Shown: positions 8,051-16,601 of the stretch, one piece after another
How the letters are laid out: each line of letters opens with the position of its first letter
How positions within the stretch are numbered: position 1 is the first letter of the stretch
NCBI GenBank assembly: GCA_947457615.1
Contig: CANGWK010000009.1
Span: forward strand, 1-64,000
Source of the DNA: Flavobacteriaceae bacterium
GTDB taxonomy: Bacteria; Bacteroidota; Bacteroidia; Flavobacteriales; Flavobacteriaceae
Reading direction: 5' to 3'
DNA length: 64,000 bases
Notes under the pieces: generated by a model
The model's input: only the letters and a program-made list of their open reading frames with translations
What the model was told of the DNA's origin: nothing
The model's database searches: none
Program-made: the position numbers and the translations under genes

Positions 8051-9058
8051 TTACCACTTTATAATGGCGCTTGCCCATGTAAAACCACTACCAAAAGCGG
8101 CTAAAACGATGGTATCGCCTTCTTTTATTTTACCTAATTCCCATGCTTCGGTTAAGGCAATCGGAATGGATGCTGCTGTGGTATTACCGTATTTTTGTAT
8201 GTTATTAAAAACTTGATTATCAGTTAAACCGAATTTTTTCTGAATGAATTGGGAAATTCTTAAATTAGCTTGATGCGGAATTAACATATTTATATCTGAA
8301 ACTTGCAGATTATTGGCTTGTAATGCTTCGTTGATAACTTCAGTAAATCGGACCACAGCATGTTTAAAAACAAACTGCCCATTCATGTGTGGAAAATAAC
8401 TTTCATCTTCTGGGTTATTATCTTCCAAAATATCGGTGACCCATCTTCCACCCATCCCTGGAGCCAACACGGCCAACTCTTTGGCATACTCACCTTCGGA
8501 ATGTAAATGCGTAGAAAGTATTCCTTTGGCACCATTTTCTTCTCTACTTAAAACTGCTGCTCCAGCTCCATCTCCAAAAATAACAGATACTCCACGACCC
8601 CTGTTAGACATATCTAGACCTAACGACTGCACTTCAGAAGCAACCACAAGTATGTTTTTATACATTCCGGTTTTAATAAATTGATCTGCCACTGATAAGG
8701 CATAAACAAATCCGGAACACTGATTTCTTATATCTAAAGCTCCTACAGTCTTCAAACCAAGCTCGTGTTGCAATGCAACTCCAGGACCAGGAAAATAATA
8801 GTCTGGTGAAATAGTTGCAAAAACTATAAAGTCAATATCTTGATTGGTAATACCCGAACGTTCAATGGCAATTTTGGCAGCCTTCACTCCCATAGAAGTT
8901 GTAGTATCTTCCCCTTTTTTAATATGACGTCTTTCTTTTATACCAGTTCGTTCTTGAATCCATTCATCCGAAGTATCCATTATTTTTGAAAGATCATCGT
9001 TTGTGATAATATTTTCAGGAACAAAATAACCTAACCCACTTATTTTGGTTTGATACAT
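8051..9058 (-). CDS. fabH: 3-oxoacyl-ACP synthase III (FabH family)
   Basis: 335 residues with a complete thiolase-fold catalytic triad: Cys114 in RNQCSGFVYAL, His262 in LIPHQANLR, and Asn292 in YGNTTAAS. The family condenses an acyl-CoA starter with malonyl-ACP to begin fatty acid synthesis. The gene stands alone here, away from other fab or rpmF/plsX genes, so it may be an extra KAS III (for instance one preferring branched or longer starters) rather than the primary initiator. That specificity is inference. Confidence 0.88.
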   Translation of the reverse strand: MYQTKISGLGYFVPENIITNDDLSKIMDTSDEWIQERTGIKERRHIKKGEDTTTSMGVKAAKIAIERSGITNQDIDFIVFATISPDYYFPGPGVALQHELGLKTVGALDIRNQCSGFVYALSVADQFIKTGMYKNILVVASEVQSLGLDMSNRGRGVSVIFGDGAGAAVLSREENGAKGILSTHLHSEGEYAKELAVLAPGMGGRWVTDILEDNNPEDESYFPHMNGQFVFKHAVVRFTEVINEALQANNLQVSDINMLIPHQANLRISQFIQKKFGLTDNQVFNNIQKYGNTTAASIPIALTEAWELGKIKEGDTIVLAAFGSGFTWASAIIKW

Positions 9059-9134
9059 ATTTTAAATTTTTAGCGAAATTGATGCTATAAAATTAATAAA
9101 TATTTATCCTGAATTTGTAAAACATTTAATTAAA

Positions 9135-9174
9135 TAAAAAAACAGTTATAATAATTACTTATAACTGTTTTTTT
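9135..9174 (-). terminator. Hairpin with flanking A and T tracts after the OmpA-remnant
   Basis: AAACAGTTATA (9140-9150) is matched by TATAACTGTTT (9160-9170). There is an A run before it and a T run after it, so it can act in either direction. It lies just beyond the 3' end of the OmpA relic and upstream of fabH. Confidence 0.65.
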
Positions 9175-9220
9175 TCAAAATTAACTTATAAAAAAACTCT
9201 CTTAACTTATATTTATAGAT

Positions 9221-9499
9221 TTAGATTTTAGTAACAATGAATTCACTTCGTCTATTTGCTTGGTGCTCTTCTTCAGTACATTTAACTCCATCAGAACATT
9301 TATTAATTAATTGCGTTTCTCCGAAACCTTTAGCAGTTAATCTGTTTTTAGCAATCCCTTTTTTAATCAACCAATCCATAGTTGAAGATGCTCGGCTTTG
9401 AGATAGAATTCTATTTTTTTCTGCAGATTGACGACTGTCAGTGTGAGAACGAATATCAATTTCCATTTGAGGACTAGTCAAAAATTGCTGTAAAAAACG
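9221..9499 (-). pseudogene. Remnant of an OmpA-family C-terminal domain
   Basis: The frame encodes only the last ~90 residues of an OmpA-like peptidoglycan-binding domain: MEIDIRSHTDSR, LSQSRASSTMDWLIKKGI, RLTAKGFGETQLINKC and NRRSEFIVTKI. This form is typical of long Bacteroidetes OmpA/PD40 proteins. The conserved N-terminal part of the domain is missing. Upstream in frame there is a stop codon at 9500-9502 and no ATG start precedes the conserved part; the longest open reading begins at a TTG. The coding half is well preserved, so truncation may be recent or reflect a deletion that left the terminator at 9135-9174. Confidence 0.75.
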
Positions 9500-9829
9500 T
9501 TAAATTGACTTTTATTGTAGATTAACAACATAAAATTGTAATGTTATCGATTAAATTACTTTTAATATCGATAAAAAACATAAAACTACATGTGTTTTGA
9601 TTAAAAAAAATTCTCATAATAGTGAAAACAAACTAACCTTACCGTAATCTTGATTTTGAATTAAGTACTATTTTTATTTAGAACAAAAGAAAAAATAGAA
9701 TAATAGCTAAAAAAGTGTAGGTTTTATATTAAAAATAAATACTCAATATTAGATAAACTCTTCTTTTTTAAATTCGAAACAAAAAATAAATGTCTAATCA
9801 ATTGAAAATCAAAATACAACAAATTAGTT
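9500..9829. other. AT-rich intergenic region without recognised genes
   Basis: About 330 bases, very rich in A and T, upstream of the RNA helicase and the OmpA relic. I see no open frame with coding character, no tRNA and no clear hairpin. It probably includes decayed sequence from the truncated OmpA gene and upstream regulatory DNA of the helicase. Confidence 0.5.
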
Positions 9830-9855
9830 TTTGTCGTATTTAAAACGTAAGTTTG
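9830..9855 (+). promoter_or_regulatory. Promoter of the DEAD-box helicase gene
   Basis: TTTG at 9830-9833 and TAAGTTTG at 9848-9855 match the Bacteroidetes -33 TTTG and -7 TAnnTTTG boxes. The gap of 14 bases is shorter than usual. The transcript would begin about 15 bases before the ATG at 9877. Confidence 0.5.
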
Positions 9856-9876
9856 CACCAAATTTTAAAATACAAT

Positions 9877-11829
9877 ATGAACAAATTTGAACAATTAGGT
9901 CTGAATGAATCGTTACTGCTGGCGATCAAAGATCTAGGATTTGAGAATCCGTCAGAAGTGCAGGAAAAAGCGATTCCAGTCTTATTGGAAAAAAACACCG
10001 ACTTAGTAGCTTTAGCACAAACAGGAACAGGGAAAACAGCAGCTTTTGGTTTTCCGCTAATTCAAAAATTAGATGCTGAAGACAGAAGTACACAAGCGTT
10101 AATTTTATCCCCAACGCGTGAGCTATGCTTACAAATCACCAACGAGATTAAACAATACTCAAAATACGTAAAAGGTATACATACAGTGGCGGTTTATGGT
10201 GGTGCAAGCATTACAGAACAAGCCCGAGAAATTAAACGTGGAGCACAAATTATTGTGGCAACTCCAGGTAGAATGCAAGACATGATTAATAGAGGTCTTG
10301 TAAACATCAAAAACATCAACTTTTGTATTCTTGACGAAGCAGATGAGATGTTAAACATGGGTTTTTATGAAGACATCGTATCCATTTTATCGGATACTCC
10401 AGACGAGAAAAACACTTGGTTATTTTCTGCAACAATGCCTGCAGAGGTTGCCAGAATTGCTAAGAAATTTATGCACGATCCTGCAGAAGTAACTGTAGGT
10501 AATAAAAATTCAGGTTCGGCTACAGTTTCGCACGAATTTTATTGTGTGAATGCTCGTGACCGTTATGAGGCTTTAAAACGTTTGGCCGATGCTAATCCAG
10601 ATATATTTTCTGTAGTTTTTTGTAGAACAAAAAGAGATACCCAAGCAGTTGCAGAAAAATTAATTGAAGATGGTTATAGTGCCGCTGCTTTGCATGGAGA
10701 TTTATCTCAAGCGCAACGTGATGGGGTAATGAAATCGTTTAGAGGACGTCAAATTCAAATGCTTGTTGCAACCGACGTTGCGGCTCGTGGAATTGACGTT
10801 GATAATATTACGCATGTAGTTAACTATCAATTGCCAGACGAAATTGAAACCTACAACCACCGTTCAGGTAGAACTGGTAGAGCTGGAAAATTAGGGACTT
10901 CTATCGTAATTATCACCAAAAGTGAGATCCGTAAAATTTCGGCAATTGAAAGAATCATACAACAAAAATTTCAAGAGAAAACAATCCCATCTGGAATGGA
11001 AATTTGTGAAATTCAATTGTTGCATTTAGCAAACAAAATTAAAGACACTGAAGTAGATCACGAAATAGACAACTATCTTCCTGCTATCAACGAAGTATTG
11101 GATGGTTTGACTAAAGAAGAATTAATTAAGAAAATGGTATCGGTTGAATTTAACCGTTTTATCAATTACTATAAAAAGAAACGCGATTTATCTGGAGAAA
11201 AAGGTAGCGAAAGAAGCGAAAGAAGTTCAGAGCCAAGAGAAATTAGAGCGGGAGATCCGGTTCGTTATTTTGTAAACATTGGTTCTAGAGATGATTTCGA
11301 TTGGATGCAATTAAAAGATTTCTTAAAAGAAACTTTAGACTTAGGTCGTGATGATGTATTCAAAGTAGATGTTAAAGAAGGTTTCTCTTTCTTTAATACT
11401 GATGGAGAACATACAGATAAAGTGATGTCTGTCCTTAATGGATTTGACCTTAACGGAAGACGCATCAATGTTGAAATTTCTAAAAATGAAGGCGGTGGCG
11501 GAAGCGGAAGACGGGATCACAACGGAAGAAGTTCTGGTGGAAGTTTTGGCGGAGGCAGAAGTTCTGGCGGATTTAGAGGTGGCGAAAGAAACGAAAGAAG
11601 TTCTACATCAAGAAGTCCTGGTAGTTTTGGTCCAAGAAAAGAAGGCGGATTTAGAAGTGATGCTCCAAAACGAGAAGGTGGTTTTTCATCCGACAGACCA
11701 GCATTTAGAAGAGAGCCTGGTGCTGCTCAAAGAGAAGAAAGAACACCAAGACGCTCTGAAGGAAGTACTGATCGACCTGCAAGTCGCTCCTTTGATGAAG
11801 CTAAAACAAGAAGACCAAGAAGAAGCTAA
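9877..11829 (+). CDS. DEAD-box RNA helicase with DbpA-like RNA-binding domain and RGG/SR-rich tail
   Basis: 650 residues from MNKFEQLG. Motifs: Q motif near 24-31, AQTGTGKT (47-54), PTRELC, DEAD (153-156), SAT (184-186), and HRSGRTGR (328-335). Residues about 465-540 (RYFVNIGSRDDFDW onward) resemble the DbpA RNA-binding domain. Residues ~545-650 are a glycine-, arginine- and serine-rich disordered tail with RGG-like units, for non-specific RNA binding. Such DeaD/CsdA-type helicases unwind structured RNA in ribosome assembly, RNA decay and cold adaptation. The open frame extends 8 codons upstream to a TTG that falls inside the promoter box, so the ATG is preferred. A perfect 20-bp terminator stem follows. 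Confidence 0.93.
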   Translation: MNKFEQLGLNESLLLAIKDLGFENPSEVQEKAIPVLLEKNTDLVALAQTGTGKTAAFGFPLIQKLDAEDRSTQALILSPTRELCLQITNEIKQYSKYVKGIHTVAVYGGASITEQAREIKRGAQIIVATPGRMQDMINRGLVNIKNINFCILDEADEMLNMGFYEDIVSILSDTPDEKNTWLFSATMPAEVARIAKKFMHDPAEVTVGNKNSGSATVSHEFYCVNARDRYEALKRLADANPDIFSVVFCRTKRDTQAVAEKLIEDGYSAAALHGDLSQAQRDGVMKSFRGRQIQMLVATDVAARGIDVDNITHVVNYQLPDEIETYNHRSGRTGRAGKLGTSIVIITKSEIRKISAIERIIQQKFQEKTIPSGMEICEIQLLHLANKIKDTEVDHEIDNYLPAINEVLDGLTKEELIKKMVSVEFNRFINYYKKKRDLSGEKGSERSERSSEPREIRAGDPVRYFVNIGSRDDFDWMQLKDFLKETLDLGRDDVFKVDVKEGFSFFNTDGEHTDKVMSVLNGFDLNGRRINVEISKNEGGGGSGRRDHNGRSSGGSFGGGRSSGGFRGGERNERSSTSRSPGSFGPRKEGGFRSDAPKREGGFSSDRPAFRREPGAAQREERTPRRSEGSTDRPASRSFDEAKTRRPRRS

Positions 11830-11851
11830 TTTCTTACTTTAGTTTAAATAT

Positions 11852-11898
11852 AAATCCCATATTCCATTAATAAATTAATGGAATATGGGATTTTCTTT
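11852..11898 (+). terminator. Strong terminator after the helicase gene
   Basis: A perfect 20-bp inverted repeat (11852-11871 and 11874-11893; arm begins AAATCCCATATTCC) with a 2-base loop, followed by TTTTCTTTT. Confidence 0.85.
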
Positions 11899-11995
11899 TG
11901 AAATAATGTCGGATAGTTAATTTTCTTATAATAATTTTGGCAAACAGCAGAATTATCTTGAAGAGTTTTATACTTTTAAACATTCAAACCGAAAC

Positions 11996-12760
11996 ATGAA
12001 ATATTTAATAACTTTATTTTTATTTACCTTTTCACTAACTGCCTTTTCGCAGCTTAAAAATAATACCAATAAAATTCATGGAACGGTCGTTAATGGAACT
12101 TCTATGTTTCCATTACAAGATGTGAATATTATTAATATAAACAAAGTTAAAGGAACCGTCACAAATGTTAGAGGAAATTTTGATATCGATGCAGAAGTTA
12201 GCGACACCCTGCATATTACTATGATAGGATTTCAATCTTTGCGTGTGAAAGTTACTAACGATTGGGTGAAAAATGGAAATGCCAAAATTGAACTTACTGA
12301 AAAAGCAATTGCACTAGAAGAGGTTATAGTACGAAAATACAATCTTACAGGTTATCTCGAAGTAGACACTAAATTAATTCCTGACCCAGAAAATTTCCGC
12401 TATAGTATTTCAGGATTACCACAAGGTTATGAAGCTGGAGAATATTCGCCCAAGGCATTTTCAAGAGTTATGAACTCTATTTTTAATCCTGCCGATATGC
12501 TTTATAATTTCTTTGGAAATAAACCAAAGGAATTACGAAAACTTAAGGAAATGAAAAAGGATAATACGGTAAAATCGCTGTTGGAAACTAAATTTGATAG
12601 AGAAACTATTGCTATCTTACTAGGAATTGACAAAAAAGATATACCGGAAATATTGCAGCACTGTAACTACTCGGAGGCTTTTATTCAAACTGCTAACGAC
12701 TTACAAATTCTGGATGCCATTAGCCAATGCTATGAACAATATAAGGTCTTAAAGAAATAA
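11996..12760 (+). CDS. Secreted carboxypeptidase-regulatory-like domain protein
   Basis: 254 residues with a signal peptide (MKYLITLFLFTFSLTAFSQ) ending in the FSQ motif common in this phylum. Residues about 27-105 form a carboxypeptidase-regulatory-like beta-sandwich: HGTVVNGTSMFPLQDVNI, GTVTNVRGNFDID, ISMIGFQS-like sequence, then EEVIV, the same pattern as the N-terminal domain of TonB receptors. There is no receptor plug or barrel after it; the remaining ~145 residues are helical and unassigned. It is probably periplasmic or outer-membrane associated. It lies alone between a terminator and the CDF transporter. Confidence 0.75.
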   Translation: MKYLITLFLFTFSLTAFSQLKNNTNKIHGTVVNGTSMFPLQDVNIININKVKGTVTNVRGNFDIDAEVSDTLHITMIGFQSLRVKVTNDWVKNGNAKIELTEKAIALEEVIVRKYNLTGYLEVDTKLIPDPENFRYSISGLPQGYEAGEYSPKAFSRVMNSIFNPADMLYNFFGNKPKELRKLKEMKKDNTVKSLLETKFDRETIAILLGIDKKDIPEILQHCNYSEAFIQTANDLQILDAISQCYEQYKVLKK

Positions 12761-12804
12761 AAACTATTGCCCTACTATTTCGACAAATGAAAGTTTGAAT
12801 TCAC

Positions 12805-12812
12805 TACTTTTG
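12805..12812 (+). promoter_or_regulatory. TAnnTTTG -7 box before the CDF transporter
   Basis: TACTTTTG fits the -7 consensus and lies 20 bases before the ATG. No clear -33 TTG at normal spacing. Confidence 0.35.
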
Positions 12813-12832
12813 ATACGAATTAATAAACCCAA

Positions 12833-13819
12833 ATGTACAAGTCGAAAGAAAATTTTGAATTTCAAAAAAAACTAACCTTCATAATAGTTTTTTTATTTAG
12901 CATAAAATTAATAGCTTGGTATTTCACCAATTCCGTTGCAATTTTAACTGACACTTTAGAGTACACCATTAACGTAATTAGCGGTTTTATAGGATTGTAT
13001 AGTTTGTACCTTTCTGCTAAACCAAAAGATAAAAACCATCCCTATGGACATGGTAAAGTAGAATTTCTATCGGCAACTATTGAAGGAACTTTAATGATAG
13101 TTTCTAGTTTTGTAATTATTTATGAAGCCCTCAATAATTTAAAACACCCACATGAACTTAAACAACTTGATTACGGAATTTATCTGATTGCTTTAACCGG
13201 AGTTATTAATTATATTGTTGGATATTTATCTATTAAAAACGGAAAGAAAAATAACTCCTTGGCACTAGTAGCTTCTGGAAAACACATGCAGTCGGACACC
13301 TATGCCACGCTAGGAATTGTAATTGGTTTAATCTTAATTTATTTCACACATTATGCTTGGATAGATAGTGCGGTAGCATTTATTTTTGCTATTATAATTA
13401 TTGTTTCTGGATATAAAATATTGCGAACTTCCATTGCCGGAATTATGGATGAAGCCGATGATGAATTATTAGAAAAAATGGTTAGTTATTGCCAGGAAAA
13501 TCGTCGTGAAAATTGGATTGATTTACACAATTTACGATTTATTAAATATGGCGGCACACTTCATTTAGATTGTCATTTAACTATTCCTTGGTTTTTTACT
13601 ATTCGCGAAGGACATTTGGAAGTAGATGAATTAGAAAAAACAGTGAAAAACAACTTTGGCGATAGTGTAGAACTTATGGTTCATACCGATGGTTGTTTGG
13701 ATTTTTCTTGTAAGATATGTACGAAAAAAGAGTGTCCTATGAGAAAACATGAGTTTGTAAAAACCATTGAATGGACAATTGAAAACATTTCAATTGACAA
13801 CAAACATCGCTTAGATTAA
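12833..13819 (+). CDS. Cation diffusion facilitator (CDF) family metal transporter
   Basis: 328 residues. Hydrophobic helices lie at about 13-35, 40-60, 80-100, 115-135, 155-175 and 178-195. The signature HPYGHGKVEFLSA precedes TM3, and KHMQSDTYAT (TM5) contains the HxxxD metal-site motif; the TM2 counterpart is DTLEYTINV. The C-terminal cytoplasmic domain ends with Cys-rich GCLDFSCKICTKKECPMR (C-x4-C-x2-C-x4-C), a possible extra metal site. CDF proteins export Zn, Co, Fe or Mn in exchange for protons. The metal cannot be told from the sequence. Confidence 0.88.
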   Translation: MYKSKENFEFQKKLTFIIVFLFSIKLIAWYFTNSVAILTDTLEYTINVISGFIGLYSLYLSAKPKDKNHPYGHGKVEFLSATIEGTLMIVSSFVIIYEALNNLKHPHELKQLDYGIYLIALTGVINYIVGYLSIKNGKKNNSLALVASGKHMQSDTYATLGIVIGLILIYFTHYAWIDSAVAFIFAIIIIVSGYKILRTSIAGIMDEADDELLEKMVSYCQENRRENWIDLHNLRFIKYGGTLHLDCHLTIPWFFTIREGHLEVDELEKTVKNNFGDSVELMVHTDGCLDFSCKICTKKECPMRKHEFVKTIEWTIENISIDNKHRLD

Positions 13820-13836
13820 GTTATTTATTTTTTTCC

Positions 13837-13844
13837 TATCTTTG
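13837..13844 (+). promoter_or_regulatory. TAnnTTTG -7 box before the NYN gene
   Basis: TATCTTTG fits the -7 consensus, 28 bases upstream of the ATG at 13873. No clear -33 element. Confidence 0.4.
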
Positions 13845-13872
13845 ATTTAGAAAACAATTCTATTTATCACTT

Positions 13873-14640
13873 ATGGATACTAAATTAGACTTAAAACTTG
13901 CCGTATTAATTGATGCAGACAACGTTCCTTATGCCAATGTAAAAGAAATGTTTGAAGAAATCGCAAAATATGGGACACCTACTTTTAAGAGAATTTATGC
14001 CGATTGGACTAAGCCAACGGTTTCTGGATGGAAAAATGTTCTTTTAGAAAATGCAATCACCCCTATCCAACAATACAGCTATTCTACCGGTAAAAACGCA
14101 AGTGATAGTGCCCTAATTATTGATGCCATGGATATTCTTTACACTGGTAAAGTAGATGGTTTTTGTATTGTTTCTAGTGATTCTGATTTTACCCGATTGG
14201 CTACAAGACTTAGAGAAGCAGGGATGAAAGTAATAGGCATTGGCGAAAAGAAAACCCTAACCCCTTTTATAACGGCTTGCGATAAATTTATTTATATAGA
14301 AATCCTTAAGAAACCCGATTTAGATGTTTCTTCGGATGCTAAAAACAAAAAGCCTTCTAATAATACTAAAACGCAAACTAATAACAATGCAATAAGTAAA
14401 ATTGACCCTAAAATAATAAAGCTTTTCGCTGATAGTATTGATGATTTAGAAGACGAAAATGGCTGGGCATTTCTGGGAGAATTAGGAAATTTAATGCTAA
14501 AAAAGAAACCCGATTTTGACTCTAGAAATTATGGTTATCCAAAAATGTTGGCCCTAATTAAAAGCATGAATCAATTTGTTATTGACGAACGCGAAAGCGG
14601 TAAAAACAATATCAAACACATATATGTAAGAAGAAAATAA
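13873..14640 (+). CDS. NYN-domain (PIN-like) putative ribonuclease with OST-HTH/LOTUS-like C-terminus
   Basis: 255 residues. The N-terminal NYN/LabA-type domain (about 8-150) carries the acidic metal-binding set: LIDADN (Asp14, Asp16), SDSALIIDAMD, and VSSDSDFTRLATRLREAG. A low-complexity linker (about 155-175, rich in N, K and T) leads to a ~75-residue C-terminal domain (LFADSIDDLEDENGWAFLGE, then NYGYPKMLALIK) that resembles OST-HTH/LOTUS RNA-binding modules. The likely role is a Mg-dependent RNase with its own RNA-binding domain; the target is unknown. Intact and alone in its transcript. Confidence 0.85.
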   Translation: MDTKLDLKLAVLIDADNVPYANVKEMFEEIAKYGTPTFKRIYADWTKPTVSGWKNVLLENAITPIQQYSYSTGKNASDSALIIDAMDILYTGKVDGFCIVSSDSDFTRLATRLREAGMKVIGIGEKKTLTPFITACDKFIYIEILKKPDLDVSSDAKNKKPSNNTKTQTNNNAISKIDPKIIKLFADSIDDLEDENGWAFLGELGNLMLKKKPDFDSRNYGYPKMLALIKSMNQFVIDERESGKNNIKHIYVRRK

Positions 14641-14696
14641 ACTACTTAAGTGCAATTTAAAACAATAAAAATATTAAACTAAAACAAATATCAAAA

Positions 14697-15041
14697 ATGA
14701 AAAAAATTATTTTAGTTGGTTTACTAACATTAACAAGTTCTCCAATAATGCTTGCGCAGAAGCATGCGCCTCAAATTCATAGACAAGTAACAAGACCTGG
14801 CATTTATCCGGAAAGTTCAACAAGACTTCTTCGTTTGTCCGATATTCAAGATTTGAATTCTTGGGATTTGAAAATAATGAGAAACGAAATTTTTGCTAGA
14901 CATGGTTATATCTTTCAAACACAAGATATGATTGATTATTTTTATCAGCAATCTTGGTATTCACCAAAATATGAAGATGTAGCTATTTTATTGACAATAA
15001 TCGAAAAAAAGAATATTTCATTTATTAAAAAATATGAATGA
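14697..15041 (+). CDS. Secreted YARHG-domain protein
   Basis: 114 residues with a signal peptide (MKKIILVGLLTLTSSPIMLAQ). Residues about 45-110 form a YARHG domain: LSDIQDLNSWDLKIMRNEIF, then ARHGYIFQTQDM and YFYQQSWYSPK. These extracytoplasmic modules often accompany peptidoglycan-linked proteins. The stop overlaps the next gene's start by 4 bases (ATGA), so it is translationally coupled to the amidase, which suggests a joint cell-wall function. Confidence 0.85.
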   Translation: MKKIILVGLLTLTSSPIMLAQKHAPQIHRQVTRPGIYPESSTRLLRLSDIQDLNSWDLKIMRNEIFARHGYIFQTQDMIDYFYQQSWYSPKYEDVAILLTIIEKKNISFIKKYE

Positions 15042-15700
15042 GAAAAATTAAATTAATAGCATTATTGTCAATTTCTTTTATTTTATTTTCTTCGCAAAAG
15101 CCAGAAGAAATTAAAATTATTGAAAAACCAATTTCTTATAATTTGGAACGACAAAAATTAAGTTTAGAGTATTTAAAAGAGCACCATTCTTTAATTCAGA
15201 AATCACCAACTATTACACCTAAAATCATAGTATTACACTACACTGCAGGAGGGACAATAAAAAGTAATTTTGATTATTTTAATAATACATTTATAAATAG
15301 TGAAAGAAAAGTATTGAAGAATAAAAGCAAATTAAATGTTTCGTCCCACTATTTAGTGGATAGAAATGGAACTATATACCATATATTAGCAGATACATTA
15401 TTTGCGAGACATACAATTGGATTAAATTATTGTGCAATTGGAGTTGAAAATATTGGTAGTGAAAAGGAACCATTGACAAAATTACAAGTAATTGCAAATG
15501 CTAATTTAATAAGAAAATTGTACCATAAATACAAAATCGAGTATGTTATTGGTCATTCTGAATATGGTAAATTTAGAAACACCAAATTATGGAAAGAAAG
15601 TGACACGAAATATTTTACAGGGAAAGCAGACCCGGGTGAAAATTTTTTAATTGATGTGCGAAAATCCATAACTGATTTAAATTTAAAAAGCAAACCCTAA
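15038..15700 (+). CDS. N-acetylmuramoyl-L-alanine amidase (Amidase_2 / PGRP fold)
   Basis: 220 residues. A hydrophobic N-terminus (1-19) serves as a signal peptide or anchor. The Amidase_2 domain spans ~60-215: His67 in VLHYTAGG, SSHYLVDRNGTIY, the AIGVENIG region (Glu137), His173 in VIGHSEY, and KADPGENF (Asp198), i.e. the zinc ligand and catalytic set. It cleaves the bond between MurNAc and the stem peptide. It overlaps the YARHG gene by 4 bases. Phage-type and recycling (AmpD-type) amidases share this fold; the signal sequence favours a periplasmic enzyme. Confidence 0.87.
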   Translation: MRKIKLIALLSISFILFSSQKPEEIKIIEKPISYNLERQKLSLEYLKEHHSLIQKSPTITPKIIVLHYTAGGTIKSNFDYFNNTFINSERKVLKNKSKLNVSSHYLVDRNGTIYHILADTLFARHTIGLNYCAIGVENIGSEKEPLTKLQVIANANLIRKLYHKYKIEYVIGHSEYGKFRNTKLWKESDTKYFTGKADPGENFLIDVRKSITDLNLKSKP

Positions 15701-15791
15701 TCATCAATTTAAACTTGTTTTGACAAATTATTATACATAATATCTTAAAAAAATAGTGAGTTTCAAATTCTAAATTTGCTGCCAAATTCAA

Positions 15792-15830
15792 TAAAAATGC
15801 CTCAAAAAAATTAGACTCTTTTTGGGGCAT
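15792..15830 (-). terminator. Terminator-like hairpin beside the carB relic
   Basis: ATGCCTCAAAAA (15797-15808) pairs with TTTTTGGGGCAT (15819-15830) with one G.U pair; the A run 15792-15796 gives a U tract on the minus strand. Its position, ~22 bases after the relic's stop, parallels that of the hairpin after the intact carB. Confidence 0.6.
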
Positions 15831-15852
15831 GTTCTTAAAAATTATTTTATAA

Positions 15853-15929
15853 TTATTTACTCAAATACATTTATCGTCTTTAATACAATTCATAAAACTG
15901 GTCTTCTTTTAAATCGTCAATAAACAAAT
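15853..15929 (-). pseudogene. Decayed 3' end of a second carB
   Basis: Bases 15853-15926 match the intact carB 3' end (19452-19525) with about 5 differences in 74 positions, in the same orientation, including the stop codon. Read on the minus strand it gives FIDDLKEDQFYELY, then stop, RR, stop, MYLS. The intact gene reads FIDDLKDDQFYELYSRRKMYLSK, so two sense codons (Ser and Lys) became TAA. Nothing carB-like is visible upstream of it (above 15930). It is a relic of a duplicated or displaced carB, now without coding potential. Confidence 0.85.
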
Positions 15930-15992
15930 CTATTTCCCAAATAAAACCCATTTATTGTTGTAGCATTTAATATAAGACTACCTTACAAAAAA

Positions 15993-16601
15993 ATGGTTAT
16001 TGACAATAAAGTAAAACTAATAGAAAAGCTCTTTGGTCTTCTAGATACTGAAATTTCTGCTTTCCAATCTAAAGCCAATTTACACTGCATTTCTGGTTGC
16101 GGTAATTGCTGTACAAAACCCGATATAGAGGCTTCTCCGTTAGAGTTTTTACCATGGGTATTTTATTTGTTTTTGAACGGTCAAGCCGAAGAAATGCTAG
16201 AGAAATTGAAACAAAAGACAACTGCCAATTGCCAAATGTACCTCCCCATAACCCTATTGGATACTAATAACGGAAGTTGTTCTGATTACAAATACCGTGG
16301 ATTAATTTGTCGATTATTTGGATATGCTGCTAGCAGAGATAAATATGGCGAACTACGATTAGCAACTTGCAAAATAATTAAAGAAAATCAAAATGAGAAT
16401 TTTCTTCAAACAGAAGAAGCAATAAGTAAAGGCCTTTATGTGCCTATTTTTACGGATTATTATATGAATCTATCTCAAATAGATTTCCAATTGGGCACTA
16501 CAATCTTACCTATAAACAAAGCTATAATTACTGCAATTGAAGAAGTATTGCAGTATTATGCCTACCGCCCGTTTCCGGATGGACTGAAAAATAGCGCTTG
16601 A
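15993..16601 (+). CDS. YkgJ-family cysteine cluster protein
   Basis: 202 residues with the zinc/iron-chelating pattern: HCISGCGNCCTKPD (CxxC-x2-CC type), then CQMYLP, GSCSDYKYRGLICRLFG and LATCK. Eight or so conserved cysteines are present. The family (YkgJ, UPF0153-like) is presumed to bind a metal or an Fe-S centre, but its role is unresolved. It begins 64 bases after the carB relic and is followed by a 390-base gap before the SIR2 gene. Confidence 0.82.
   Translation: MVIDNKVKLIEKLFGLLDTEISAFQSKANLHCISGCGNCCTKPDIEASPLEFLPWVFYLFLNGQAEEMLEKLKQKTTANCQMYLPITLLDTNNGSCSDYKYRGLICRLFGYAASRDKYGELRLATCKIIKENQNENFLQTEEAISKGLYVPIFTDYYMNLSQIDFQLGTTILPINKAIITAIEEVLQYYAYRPFPDGLKNSA

Noticed and set aside
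11438..11842. 134-codon plus-strand frame overlapping the helicase tail
   Set aside because: It is the out-of-frame reading of the Gly/Arg/Ser-repeat region; its V/L/E-rich low-complexity product is an artefact of the repeats.
15615..15830. 71-codon minus-strand frame over the amidase 3' end
   Set aside because: It spans the terminator hairpin and has no recognisable domain; composition is that of noncoding AT-rich DNA.
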